Below the pieces are notes generated by a model, which was not told the origin of the DNA, made no database searches, and saw only the letters and a program-made list of their open reading frames with translations. A program made the translations under genes and the position numbers. Of a DNA stretch of 64,000 nt, positions 22,291 through 32,859 are shown piece by piece. This stretch comes from Sycon ciliatum (lineage: Eukaryota > Porifera > Calcarea > Leucosolenida > Sycettidae): contig NC_088644.1 of NCBI RefSeq assembly GCF_964019385.1, positions 14,921,332 to 14,985,331 of the forward strand. The letters run 5' to 3'. Position 1 is the stretch's first letter, and every line of letters begins with the position of its first letter.

Positions 22291-22459
22291 TCCAATAGGA
22301 TAGGTTGCAGGGGTGTAGGTATAGGATAGGTTGCAGGGGCGTAGGTATAGGATAGGTAACTGGTTGCAGGGGTGTAGGTATAGGATAGGTTGCAGGGGTG
22401 TAGGTATAGGATAGGTTGCAGGGGTGTAGGTATAGGATAGGTTGCAGGGGTGTAGGTAG
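22291..22459. repeat. 26-bp minisatellite, about 6 copies
   Basis: The unit is built on GATAGGTTGCAGGGGTGTAG. One unit carries an extra AACTG. This is the third unrelated minisatellite within 1.9 kb. Confidence 0.93.
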
Positions 22460-22975
22460 ACTGATCCGTGACTTTCTCAGCAACCAAGTGACTCTGCCAA
22501 GTTTGGTGCAATGTGGGCTGGTGCCAGGCATGCTGCAGGAACTACATAGCCGGGGACCACTCCAAATGGACCTGGGGCTACAAGCCTGTTTTTTTTAATG
22601 ATGAGAAATACGACAAGCAATGCCCTGACCATGGATACTATTGGTATAATTCTTTCCTTGCTATAGAAGTAAATGCAGCATAACGTCAAGATTAAAGAAA
22701 TGAGTGTGACAGTACTTCAAAGCATATGCATTCATGTTTCGACATCTGTGAAACCCAATCATAATTATGTACTTGCATAAACCAGTGTCTGCAACACAAC
22801 AGCGTGCACTGATTGACTTGGAGGATCTATATGATCTGCACAACTCACCAATACACGTGTGAAAGCCCGAAATATGGGAAATCCCCATCACCCAGCCAAC
22901 ATGTTAAGTGCTCTTTATCTCAACTCCCCACACTTCTCATCAATGCTTTATCTCAAGAATGCACAGAGTACTTAC

Positions 22976-23164
22976 GGCTGCATGATCCTCGTTCCGACCA
23001 TCTACCATCGACCTCGGTGCCCGGTATGCAGCGAATGGAAGAATGGCGCTCCTTTACATATCCAGAATCACATTGATACTGACAGATGTCATGGATTCGC
23101 CGGCCAGAACAGTTAACGTTGCCATTCTGGATGGGAGAATAGCTTTTACAGTAGGAGGAATTTC
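22976..23164 (-). CDS. CCP exon
   Basis: 189 nt, phase 1-1, acceptor TGTACAG, donor GTAAGT. The peptide contains SSYCKSYSPIQNGNVNCS, ICQYQCDSGYV, SIRCIPG, GRWSERGSCS. The extra Cys in NVNC and ICQ suggests an added disulfide. Confidence 0.82.
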
Positions 23165-23586
23165 CTGTACATGACAATAGGTAGAGGTATACACATTCAG
23201 CCAGTGAGAGACTCTACATGGCTATTTGACTCACTGAAGCTCAGCAGAGCTTGTCACCGGTTTTCTTTCCGTCAGGTTTTGGGTTCAATGCTTTGGGAAG
23301 TCTGATAGTCCCAAAATTAATATATTTGTCAAAATTGTAAAGCCATGCTGCCAGCCATAATATGAGCCATGCCATATACTAATATTCATAGGCGATGTCA
23401 TATTTTCATCAAGAGCAAACAAATACCGTGGAAATAAAGAGGGAGATTTGTGTGTTCTTGAGGCAATACTTATTGTACTCTTGGTACATTAAAACAAAAA
23501 CCTTTGACCCTCTGCACATACTCACTGCACATACTGCACCTGGATAGTTGGAGTTTGCCGAGATAATAATGGAGTACTGTACTTAC

Positions 23587-23772
23587 GTTCACATTCGGGT
23601 TGGGTACTGGACCACATCTTGTTGGCCATACACACTCCAGTAAGAGAAGAATTTGGATGGTTGAGCATGTCATAGCCAAGTCTGCAGGTGTACGTAACTG
23701 TATCCTCGTACTTCAAGCCAGTCACTATGTAGTTACCATTAGTAGGTGCACCAGGGTCAGGACAGCTTATAC
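23587..23772 (-). CDS. CCP exon, D type
   Basis: 186 nt, phase 1-1, acceptor TCTACAG, donor GTAAGT. The peptide reads ISCPDPGAPTNGNYIVTG, EDTVTYTCRLGYDM, CMANKMWSSTQPEC. Its closest relative in the window is the exon at 49,265. Confidence 0.9.
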
Positions 23773-23884
23773 CTGTAGACAATGTACCAATAGAGTCAAC
23801 CAATAATATGTCTATATTTTAAAGTTTGATAGAGTTGAACAAAGGAAAACGTCTGAAGAAAAGAATGTCTGCCACCACCAGGAA

Positions 23885-23990
23885 TCAAAAAAGGGAGCCT
23901 CGATTTTGGCTTGGCTCACGAATAGCAAGGTCCCTGGTTCGAGTCCCGGTGGTATGACTGATGATTTTTCTTTCTTTCATATCTGGCTTG
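23885..23990 (+). repeat. tRNA-derived SINE remnant
   Basis: B-box GGTTCGAGTCCCGG with the preceding GGTCCCT and following TTTTTCTTTC, as at 2,880-2,920. The A-box side is decayed. Confidence 0.45.
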
Positions 23991-24249
23991 CAAGTGTTGA
24001 GTTTCGGAGAGAAAAGAGCAGTACGTGGCATGTGGCCTCTAATTTCCTTAAACTTTGAAGATCTCCGTGAAGTCCAAATTTGAAATTGCAATGCTCTAAA
24101 TGATAATATTTTTCTAACTGTTACATGCTAAATACGTGATAAGCGGCTATGATACATCATCATGATCATGTTTTCTTTTCTCTCTTAGCAGTGAGAAACA
24201 AGGCTAAAGGCAACTTGACAAACTAAAACTTTTAGTTAATGTTGCTGCT

Positions 24250-25073
24250 ACTTGAAGTAGAGAAAGAAAAGGGGCATATGGATACAAGTTAAAAATAACT
24301 GTCTACCACTGTAACTAGATACTATATACAGTCAGAAAGTGCAACAACTAGGCACAAAACTGACAGAGTACTGAGACATTCGACGTCCTGACACCTAGCT
24401 CCTACATATGCATCTCCGAAGCGCTAACCAACACTCAACAGCCTTCCAACTCAGAAGGTTTTAGGATAAGGGGAGACCAACACGGTTTTGTGCAATTCGT
24501 CTTCAAAATGCTCCCCCTTCTGTACTTATCTTTGATATTTCTGAGGCGCCCCAAGTTGGGTGGTGTGCTGCTTTGCTGCTTGGATTTGTAGTTAGACCGC
24601 TTTGTCAAGTATCTTACTGGTCTCGTCACCGTCCGGTAACAATCAACATTCTTTGTTAGCTTGGGACTTTCAGCTTGTAGTCATTTTCGTTGCGCTTTCC
24701 TTCAAGGCTGTTGGCTTGCGCTTTGGAGATGTGTCGGCTAGCTGTCAGCCTAACTGTCAGGTCGTCAAATGTCAGTTTTGTGCCTACTAGTAGTTGTTGT
24801 TCTTTCTGACTGTACAATCTGCAGTCATGACCAAAGACATCCAACCCACGTGCTGAAAGCAGCGCCAAGGATCATGCGGCCGCTGCGGCCCTCGGGTCAT
24901 TTTTGCGAACATGCATGATGTCATTGAAGTGGAAACGCGGCACTACTTTTGACTCGCGGGTCAGATTTCTTTGGCCACGATTGTAGTTACAGTCATGGAC
25001 AGTTACTTAACTCGTATCCATATGTTCCTTTCCTTTCACAATTCATTATTGACTAAACATCTGAGTTTCATAT
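24250..25073. mobile_element. Old copy of the hammerhead-bearing 591-bp repeat family
   Basis: It shares long blocks with the 35.6-38.1 kb array (ACTATATACAGTCAGAAAGT, GTACTGAGACATTCGACGTC, AGTTGGGTGGTGTGCTGC). It has inverted ends internally (24,340 and 24,770 regions). It ends near 25,073 in GAGTTTCATATTGCACACCT, the 5' strand of the ribozyme, and the rest of the ribozyme is lost. Confidence 0.8.
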
Positions 25074-25118
25074 TGCACACCTACTTCAAGTAAGCAAAAA
25101 AAGTATTTGTATACGTAC

Positions 25119-25316
25119 GTATACAGGTTGGTGTGTTCTTGCTCCATGTACTATTTGCTTGACATACAGCGTTGGTATTCCCTGTGAATCCTGTATCACA
25201 CACCCATCTAACAATGTCATCATATTGGAAAGGACCTCGTCTCCAGAGACGCCGTCCTTGCCGTTCTACATAATACTGTCCAGATGTTGGTGTTACTGGA
25301 GTGGGACATTGGCGGG
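25119..25316 (-). CDS. CCP exon, E type
   Basis: 198 nt, phase 1-1, acceptor TTGCAG, donor GTACGT. The peptide has RQCPTPVTPTSGQYYVERQG, DDIVRWVCDTGFTG, CQANSTWSKNTPTC. Its paralogue is at 32,100. It forms a C-E cassette with 25,586. Confidence 0.9.
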
Positions 25317-25509
25317 CTGCAATCAAAGAAAAGATCAAATTACAGTTCATTGCGTTCAGGTCACATGGATCTGCTCTCCTTTGTTCTCCTTTGACTACCA
25401 TAGCTGCGATGTACAAATTCTTTTTCCTTTGATCTAGCTTCGTATCATAGCATCATTGAGTCTAATGCCTGCGAAACACTTCCATCATGAAAAACTCCAC
25501 CGTTGGCCG

Positions 25510-25537
25510 GGGGGGGGGGGGGGGGAGGGGGGGGGGG
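25510..25537. repeat. Long G homopolymer in a 269-bp intron
   Basis: About 28 bases, all G except one A, lie between two CCP exons. It is a potential site of assembly or polymerase slippage. Confidence 0.9.
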
Positions 25538-25585
25538 CATCGACTTGTACACTCTTGGTTATGTACTCTTGATAACAGCACTTAC

Positions 25586-25771
25586 GTTGGCATGTAGGTT
25601 TGGGTTGAGACCATTGTCCAGTTCCTACACATGTCACTGTGAGTGTACCACTTGGTATGTTCTCCATCTTATAACCTGTGTTACAAGTGTATCTTCTATT
25701 CTTTCCATAATCAAATCCGTTAGTTGTAGCCTTGCCATTTTCAGGTCGACCAGGATTTCTACATATTATCC
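25586..25771 (-). CDS. CCP exon, C type
   Basis: 186 nt, phase 1-1, acceptor AAACAG, donor GTAAGT. The peptide runs IICRNPGRPENGKATTNG, YGKNRRYTCNTGYKM, CVGTGQWSQPKPTCQ. C-type paralogues are at 40,786, 48,597 and 51,503. Confidence 0.9.
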
Positions 25772-25861
25772 CTGTTTGAAACACATGTTGTAGAATAACC
25801 CCACAGCAGTGTTAAAATATTGTGATGAACAAAACAGGACAATAATCTATAACATAATTAT

Positions 25862-25931
25862 GTGAGCGCGTGTGGGTGGGTGTTTATGTGTGTGTGCGAT
25901 GTTTATTGTCTGTGTTAAAGTAAGTGTGTGC

Positions 25932-25982
<51 letters not shown>

Positions 25983-26110
25983 TGTGTGTGCATGTGTGTG
26001 CACTAATGTGTGTGCAGGTGCATGTGTGTGTGTGTGTGTGGGGGGGGGTGGGTGGGTGTGTGTGTCTTTGTGCAACAGTGCCGGATCACCTAGTCATGGC
26101 TATCCGGGTT
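25862..26110. repeat. (GT)n region with shared 3' text
   Basis: A long imperfect GT/CATG tract is followed by GTGTCTTTGTGCAACAG, the same text that follows the (GT)n at 9,420. Confidence 0.75.
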
Positions 26111-26568
26111 TTATTAAGCAGGGTACCCACCCTCACATCCCTAAGGACTCTTTTGTAGGTATGCACGTGTTTGTGTGTGTGTTTGTGTGTGAGAGAAAGA
26201 GAGAGAGTGTGTGCTCATGCATGTGTTCACATGTGTGTATGCCGGATTCCTGCTGCTGTGTACATGCCAATGTATGTGTGTCTGCTCCTAAACTTTCCTT
26301 CCCATTTTGCACGCTGTGTGACTGTGCCGTTACCCATACTTTCTCATTTGCTCTGTAGTGCTTCTATTCATTTTGTTTTCATTTAGTATTTTTCTGTTTG
26401 GCGTGCATGAGCAGTGTGGATGCCGAGACCCTTAGTCGGTTTAGCTGCTGTTGCTCCGCCTCCACTGCTCCGGCTGCCATCGCTATGTGCATCCATCTGT
26501 GCTTTTTTTGGCCGTTGTTTGCACCATGATTATTTGTGGCTTTCTGGTAATATACAAAAAAAACATAC

Positions 26569-26769
26569 TTTGGCAGCCTGGGCGGTTGTTACTCCATCTT
26601 TCATTAGCCTGACACACAGCAGTAGTAGGTTGAGTAGTAGAATAGCCGATATAACATGTCCATGTGACAGTGTCGTTGTACAGGTAGGGTGTCAGACTGG
26701 CACGCTGTACTCCCATTTGAACAGAGAAGGCACCAAATGTAGGACTGCCTGGATCAGGACACGCCCGGG
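26569..26769 (-). CDS. CCP exon A3 of the receptor
   Basis: 201 nt, phase 1-1, acceptor TGAACAG, donor GTATGT. The peptide is RACPDPGSPTFGAFSVQ, NDTVTWTCYIGY, SNNRPGCQ. An in-frame TGA immediately upstream lies in the intron and supports the acceptor choice. Confidence 0.9.
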
Positions 26770-27127
26770 CTGTTCAACAGAGAAGCACAGAGAAACACGC
26801 AGTGCATTAAAAACTGCATCCAGGTTGCTGCGCCGTTCTGAGGAAGTGCTGTGTCTGTATGTATGGGGGGGGGGAGTCTTTTGAAAACAGGATTATGGCG
26901 GAAAAATGTTATTCAATACCCGAAAACAAATGCCGACATCATATTATGGGTTGTGTGCATTAAAAAAAGTGCAAGTTGATATGTACTGATCATAGGTATG
27001 CCTCTGTTAAAGATTAGCACCTCTACTTAACAAACAATCCCGTACCAGGACTGGGCTACATATCTGAAACGCTGCGGGATGGAAAACCCACCAACCTGAA
27101 CCTGATAGAAAATTATTTCGTACTTAC

Positions 27128-27313
27128 GCAAACAAGTGGGTTTATCATGAGACCACCTTGTGTCGAATAAACATCGTGTAGTAACAACACCACTTGTAGA
27201 ACCCTCCATGTAGAAGCCTTTATGACATCGATATGTTACTGTACTACCAAATTGTTGACCTGTCGATGTGCTATCTCCATTGACAAGCCGTCCTTGGTCT
27301 TGGCAACTTATAC
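27128..27313 (-). CDS. CCP exon B3 of the receptor
   Basis: 186 nt, phase 1-1, acceptor GAACAG, donor GTAAGT. The peptide is ISCQDQGRLVNGDSTSTG, STVTYRCHKGFYMEG, RCLFDTRWSHDKPTC. It pairs with A3. Confidence 0.9.
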
Positions 27314-27549
27314 CTGTTCACCAATATTTATTGTAAAAGAAAAAGAGAGATGGAGAGAGAGAAAGAAAAAGATAGATAGATAGATATATAGATAGTGGTT
27401 GAGCACTCTCATGTGGGGTAGTGCCTTTGCTGTTTGCATTACGCAGAGCTCACTGACTTGTCAGTTTGAGCACTCTGGCAAGGTACGTTCGGGCCTGATT
27501 AGAAATTTTTATTTCCATTGCTATCAGGTTCGGCCTCATTTCCTCTGTG

Positions 27550-27595
27550 CTGCGCTGATGAGTTCACAAAGAACGAAACAGCATGCTGTCCGCAG
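27550..27595 (+). ncRNA. Hammerhead ribozyme motif B (type I, intact core)
   Basis: Stem I is CTGCG/CGCAG (27,550-54 with 27,591-95). The core is CTGATGA at 27,555-61. Stem II is GTTC/GAAC with an ACAAA loop, and GAAA is at 27,575-78. Stem III is ACAGC/GCTGT with an AT loop. The triplet is GUC, with predicted cleavage after 27,590. Every conserved core base is present and all three stems are fully paired. Confidence 0.93.
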
Positions 27596-27778
27596 ATTGA
27601 GTATTTTCGCTCCTGCTCTTGTAGTGGTCGAGCACTCTCATGTGGGGTAGTGCCTTTGCTGTTTGCATTACGCAGAGCTCACTGGCTTGTCAGTTTGAGC
27701 ACTCTGGCAAGGTACGTTCGGGCCTGATTGGAAATTTATATTTTCATTGCTATCAGGTTCGGCCTCATTTCCTCTGTG

Positions 27779-27824
27779 CTGCGCTGATGAGTTCACAAAG
27801 AGCGAAACAGCATACTGTCCGCAG
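27779..27824 (+). ncRNA. Hammerhead ribozyme motif C (type I, intact core)
   Basis: Same fold as motif B. Stem II changes to GTTC/GAGC, which keeps pairing through a G-U. Stem III closes as ACAG/CTGT with loop CATA. Predicted cleavage is after 27,819, 229 nt from motif B. Confidence 0.9.
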
Positions 27825-27930
27825 ATTGAGTAGATAGATAGATAGATACACAAGATGTTTGTTAGATGTTTGTTTGATAGATAGAAAGATAGATACACAA
27901 GTCATCAAGCGATGGATAGCCGAGAAATTC

Positions 27931-27972
27931 GTTGTTACTCCGAGTCTCGTGCGAAAGCACTCATCAGACAAC
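27931..27972 (-). ncRNA. Hammerhead motif D, core mutated
   Basis: Core CTGATGA (27,967-27,961), stem II GTGC/GCAC with loop TTTC, but the second core reads GAGA instead of GAAA. Stem I GTTGT/ACAAC equals that of motif A. It is probably inactive. Confidence 0.75.
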
Positions 27973-28074
27973 TTCATACTTTGTCATCCCTTTTCCTCGC
28001 GCTATTGAAATGTACCTCCATCACCTCTGCCTTCTCTCCGTATATATTCTAGTGATTGTTAGTCTTGGTCATAT

Positions 28075-28117
28075 GCCGTCTGATGAAGTGTTTTGACACG
28101 AAACTCGGAGTAACAGC
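28075..28117 (+). ncRNA. Hammerhead motif E
   Basis: Core CTGATGA at 28,080-86, then an extra A, stem II GTGT/ACAC, GAAA at 28,100-103, stem III ACT/AGT and A at the cleavage position (28,112). Stem I has one mismatch. TATATA lies 39 nt upstream (28,041). Confidence 0.7.
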
Positions 28118-28144
28118 GGAAAGAGACTCGTTTGATTCATTGCT

Positions 28145-28192
28145 GTGTAATATTTGTAGATGGATAGATAGATAGATAGATGGATAGATACA
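28145..28192. repeat. (GATA)n between motifs E and F
   Basis: Short GATA/GATG microsatellite ending TACACAAG, as at 27,830-27,900. This motif and microsatellite pair recurs with hammerheads A, D, E and F. Confidence 0.85.
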
Positions 28193-28223
28193 CAAGGCAG
28201 AACAACAGAGACCAAAAGCTTTC

Positions 28224-28265
28224 TCGTAACTCGGAGTTTCGTGTTGAAAAACACTCATCAGACGA
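28224..28265 (-). ncRNA. Hammerhead motif F (intact core)
   Basis: Minus-strand CTGATGA (28,261-28,255), stem II GTGT/ACAC, GAAA (28,240-28,237), stem III ACTC/GAGT and U at the cleavage position. Stem I is TCGT/ACGA and extends past one mismatch. A minus-strand TATAA lies about 33 nt upstream (near 28,293). It is in sense with the sushi gene. Confidence 0.82.
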
Positions 28266-28589
28266 TAAAACATGATGTGCTATTCGCTGGTTATACATTG
28301 TACTACATGTTTTTTGTTTTGTTTTTTTTTTCTACAAAATCCACATATCTCCAGACACTGGGGTGAATGATGGAGTGTGGTGGTGGGGCCCATTAAGCTC
28401 CGCCGACCAGAGGTCTCGGCTTCATAGCTCCATGGACGCACCATGTACATGATGTATAGGGTAATTGTAATGTAGGCTAAGGCAGTGCTAAGGCAGTGCT
28501 ATAACCACAATAGAAGATAACACCAGTGCTGGAATATACTGTGACTAATATTAGCTTATCAGCGTAGTTACTTCAAAATAGTTTTATCA

Positions 28590-28745
28590 GCTCAAGACAA
28601 TCTTTTGTGGCGTCAGGGGGGGGGGTGGGGGGGGGGGGGTGATTGTCCTCGTCTTCTGGGATGCTGGCGTTGCTAAGCGGTACTGCTCCAGGAACTCTCC
28701 TAAGGTGAGGCAATGTTGGCTTGATGGAGTTTTGTCAGAGTCATG
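28590..28745. repeat. Interspersed repeat, copy 2, with G-tract
   Basis: Inverse copy of 11,369-11,520, here with a G/GTG homopolymer block at 28,616-28,640. Confidence 0.65.
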
Positions 28746-31379
28746 GCTTGTTCGTGTACACTGTGACGTGACTCGTTTGTAGAACCATAAATGGCCCAGT
28801 ATCTGCAAAAATGGACCTTAGGGTGATTTTTCACAAAATGACTTTTTCTGCTGTTGTCATCTATAGGTATCTAGTGATCACATGGCAAAGTATTAGACCG
28901 AACAAAGCAATATTTGATGACCCAGAAGCTTCTCAAACAAGCATAGGTACATATCAGGAAATACAACAATTTATCACAGTGTTTTCCACATCGGAATACT
29001 CATAGCCAGCAATCGCATGTCATCATGTTCATTGAAATTCAACATAATTTTATGAATCGACCTTTTTTTCATGATCACTTTTCAACGAGGACGAAGCAAA
29101 GTCGGCCGAACGAAGCCTAGGGTAAGAAAATTACCCTCTCCACTTCACCATCACGATACTGGCATAGATACGAGACAAAACAACTAAAAAATCCACAAGA
29201 AAACTGTACGGCCATCTTCGCGCTGACTTTGGTCTGAGAATTTCTATCACGATCAAAAATCTACGAGGAGCGCTCAAGAATAAGCTACAGACGTACCTTT
29301 ATTGTTCTCTACTCCTTTTTAGGGTTTATCGGGTGTTAGCGGCCGTCGTGAGTTCCCTTCGGGAACGTGAGTTCCCTTTGGGAACGGATACGATAATTTA
29401 CTTTTTCTTTTTTTTTACTCCTTTTTCAAGGCACAAAAGTCGACTCTCCACTTTCAAACCAGGAACCAGACATACCAGTGGTCCTTTTCAGCTGCTCCAC
29501 GAGTGCAGGAAATGTTCACCAAGGGTTGCAGAGCAGCATCCATTCCAGAAAAAGAGCTAAAATACGAGTGAGACTACATGCTTGAGTACATGAGCACACG
29601 CATGAGTACATGCTGAAAATATTCAGTTTCAGCGTTTCTGCTCCAAACAGCAATTAGCTTCGATTAGCTACAAAGATTACACCAGAGGATCAAACAACAA
29701 CCATTTTTCCAGTTTTTTTGGCAGATGGCTTCCTTGTGCTTGGCCCAGCATGCCAAAAATTACAACTCTCAGATGTCCTCGATTGCTGGCCATGATGTGT
29801 TACAAAAGTCAGTGTAATAAATCATTCATCCAGTTTTGTTGTAAAACAACTCCTGAGTCTTGGGCAACCTCTGGCATAGAGCATGGATGGCCTTGATCCT
29901 CATCACTGCATACCAATGAAAACTGTTTGAACGCCATCCCAAGTCCCCTGAAAATCCACATAAGTGCATGTAGTAGACGGATTTTTTACCGTATCATACC
30001 GCATGTACCGTATATCGATAGACTTACCATATCGTATATAGTACGTTATTTTGTGTACGTCCTGTGTGCGTTATGTTGGTGCATGCGCGTGTTGCTGTGG
30101 TCTGAAAAGCAGTCTTCGTCTTGAGTTCATCATGTCTTCGTCTTGAGTTCATCATGTTTTCGTCTTGAGTTCGTCATGTCTAGTTGTGTTTCGTCGTCGT
30201 GTCAATAAACAGTCTTCTAAGTGTAGTTATCGTCGTCCCTTTGTATAAGTGTGGAGATGGCACGGGACTGGGAGCAGGTGGAGAAAAGGCAGTTACTACA
30301 GTGCAGAACAGGAGGGGGGGGGGGTGGCTACAACTACACCTGGAGTCCCAGTCTGTGAATCCCACAGGGAATGCGACACAGGCACAACATTCTAACACCC
30401 CAGGCTTCATCTCATACACAATTTGGAGGTAGTCTCGGCATCACTGCTGCACCTCTGTGAAATTTGAGCTCTGTGGGAAACTTGCTGCATGCGCGTCAGT
30501 GCGCCATGATTCCAGCACTGAGCGCAGAGAGTTCGTAGCTCATCAATCATGTTCAGCTCTTGCCCCGTCCAAGGGGTTTGGTGTTCACCACGGAGTCCAG
30601 TGTGGGAGACTGGAAAAATTCAGATCATGTCACTAGCGGCAGCGCTCTTTCGTCCTGACTCGAGTTGATCCAGCCATTTCAATTTGTCTACCTCTGTTGC
30701 CGGCGCCTCACTAGTTTCTCCTCGTTCAGTATTTCCCCTGAGCGGAGCTGTACTAAATTCAGAAGGGCCCTACGAGGATTATCAGATGTCAGAAAGTACT
30801 TTTGCCAGCAGAGAGCTCCTTTGGCGGAGCGCCTAAATCAAGTTGAAATTCTCGTCGCTAAATAGGAATTGCGCGTCGACAAAAACATCTTCTGTAAACT
30901 GTCGTAGTTCTCTATCAGACGCGACGATTCCTGCCTAGGAAATAAAATGGCTTCTGGCAGAGCCGGACGACAGCTAGCTGGCCATCGTGAGCGAACTCTC
31001 CTACTACTAGGACGATCAAAAGCATCCATTGTTGCGATGAACTAATTTTTTGTTTGCATGTGCAGAGCGCGAAGCAAGAGTTTTTTGCCGTTGCAGAAAT
31101 GACTCATTCTGCAAAAATGATTTTCACCCGAAGGTCGATTCTCGCTGATACTGGGCCAAATGATGTGATTTTTCGGCCATTTTTCGGGGTATGCGAGTTT
31201 CTAGGTTCCCTTCAGAAACGTTTTCAAGAGCTTTGCACAGTCGATCTACACCCCAATGGGAACCTATCTGCAAATTTTGAGCAAAATCGGAGAGATTGAC
31301 TTAGCCTAATACTTTGGTATTCTCAGACATGCCCTCTTTTAAATTCTCGTGCAGTAGCTGTCTAGTACACAAGAACGTT
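28746..31379. other. Unassigned intron DNA
   Basis: It holds the 29,330-29,400 copy of the CGAAGGGAA palindromic repeat, a triplicated 24-bp unit (TCTTCGTCTTGAGTTCATCA) at 30,112-30,180 and a G-tract at 30,313-30,326. I see no coding region. Confidence 0.4.
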
Positions 31380-31560
31380 CTGGGCCATCTTGCGCTACTG
31401 TTGCAATCCTAGCTGATTTGTTGTTGTGGACCTGTTTATCTTTCTTGTCATGTGCTGTTGTTCAGCAAGTGATGCTTCATTGCGGCTTCATTTGAGTTTC
31501 CACTAGAGCAGAGATTTTCCCATGACGTCTCAACACTGACAGGCATATTGAGACATTCAA
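31380..31560 (+). repeat. Unclassified 550-bp repeat, partial copy
   Basis: It shares GCGGCTTCATT and the GATTTGTTGTTGTGG block with 32,890-33,420 and 63,380-63,860. Confidence 0.65.
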
Positions 31561-31790
31561 CAACCCTACTCTAACACATCTACGAAGCGCAAACCCACAA
31601 TCTTCCAATTTGGAAGGCTCAGTTGCAGAAAGTTCCAATGAAGGGAAGGGATTCGCCACGAAAGTGCCAGGTTGTTGAATGCCTCAATATCCTTTTCAGT
31701 TTTGTGCCTTGTTGTCGCACTATCTGACTGTAGAATATCTCGTTACATTGGTGAACTGTTAGTCATAACTTGCAACTTATTGGTCCTTTC
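31530..31790. mobile_element. Short copy of the hammerhead repeat family's terminal region
   Basis: It has TTGAGACATTCAACA..CTTCCAATTTGGAAGG on one side and GTTGTTGAATGCCTCAATA..GCACTATCTGACTGTAGAAT on the other, an inverted layout like 38,415-38,823. No ribozyme is retained. Confidence 0.6.
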
Positions 31791-31806
31791 TCTCTTTACT
31801 GAAATA

Positions 31807-31983
31807 CAGTGGAGATTGGATATAACGACACTCCTTCGGGAGAGAACAAAATGTCACTATTCGACCGGTCACTAAACCCGATCTTCACAAAGGACTTACT
31901 AAACGACTAGGGCAACAGAATTGCGTCGCTAAACTCAATCTGTCGTTATAGTTATACAAAGTCGTTATATCCGATCTCCACTG
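31807..31983. mobile_element. Tc1/mariner-type MITE, TA flanks
   Basis: The inverted ends start CAGTGGAGATTGGATATAAC and CAGTGGAGATCGGATATAAC. The outer TA is duplicated (31,805-06 and 31,984-85). Confidence 0.9.
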
Positions 31984-32099
31984 TATTGAAAAAGGTAAAA
32001 TGTTGCAGGTAAGTATGAAACTGCTGTAAATAATTATTATGATTAGAAACAAAGGCCAAACTGGTAGTGGGTTCCAATCAGAGTCCCGAAAGTACGTAC

Positions 32100-32291
32100 G
32101 TGTACAGGTTGGTGTGTTCTTGCTCCATCTACCATCTGCCTGGCATACAGCACGGGTACTTCCTGTGAATCCTTTATTGCAAAACCATAAAACAGTGTCA
32201 CCATATTGGAAAGGTCTCGAGACATATTGCCCTTGCCGTGCTACACGATATTGTCCGGAGTCAGGTTTTCCTGGAGTGGGACATTGTCGGG
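32100..32291 (-). CDS. CCP exon, E type
   Basis: 192 nt, phase 1-1, acceptor CTTACAG, donor GTACGT. The peptide reads RQCPTPGKPDSGQYRVARQG, GDTVLWFCNKGFTG, CQADGRWSKNTPTC. It follows the C-type exon 40,786, so the C-E pair occurs twice. Confidence 0.9.
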
Positions 32292-32859
32292 CTGTAAGCA
32301 AAGAACACAGTAGAATACTTCTTCAAATAGCAACATGTTGATATCATTCACCAGTATGCATGTAAAAAATATTCCTATCATCTCTCTAACCCTATGTCTT
32401 TATCACATTCTCCTACTTACGATCACACAAAACGTAGGTCTGCAGCTGCACCACCTTTAATATGTTTTTGAAACTGATCCCTAGATACTCCTCCCTGCTC
32501 CAGGCCTCTGTCCTGGAAGCAATGCTTATGAGCTTAACCTCCCTAATATTGGCATGATACATGTGAAGAGTTTAGATGCAAAAGTGACATACAATGGATC
32601 CATTTTACCTTTTTTGGAAATGGCCAAACAAGTTTTCCTTTTATGTGCGGTTTGTATCCAAATCCATAGTAGTTTGGGTATTAAACAGTGAAACCTGTCT
32701 AAGGTGACTGCTCAAGGAACCCCCTTAATGTGGTCTTTGTATAGAGGTGGTATCCTTATCCTGGTTCAGTTGCCTGGAGATAACTTCCATTGGTCCCAGA
32801 TTCATTGGTCCTCAGGAACAACTGGTCGCCTTGACCAGTTATACTGCATTTGAAGTGGC

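Larger units (their letters stand above)
27395..27830 (+). repeat. Dimeric 229-bp hammerhead repeat (retrozyme-like)
   Basis: Two head-to-tail copies, about 1.9 units, start GTGGTTGAGCACTCTCATG and GTGGTCGAGCACTCTCATG (27,395 and 27,624). Each carries a full hammerhead motif, and the predicted cleavage sites are exactly 229 nt apart. The pair is embedded in a (GATA)n tract that is uninterrupted in the other B-cassette introns, so it inserted after the cassette duplication. No ORF is shared. The layout matches small metazoan retrozymes, whose transcripts self-cleave to monomers and circularise (family knowledge). Activity here is inferred. Confidence 0.85.
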
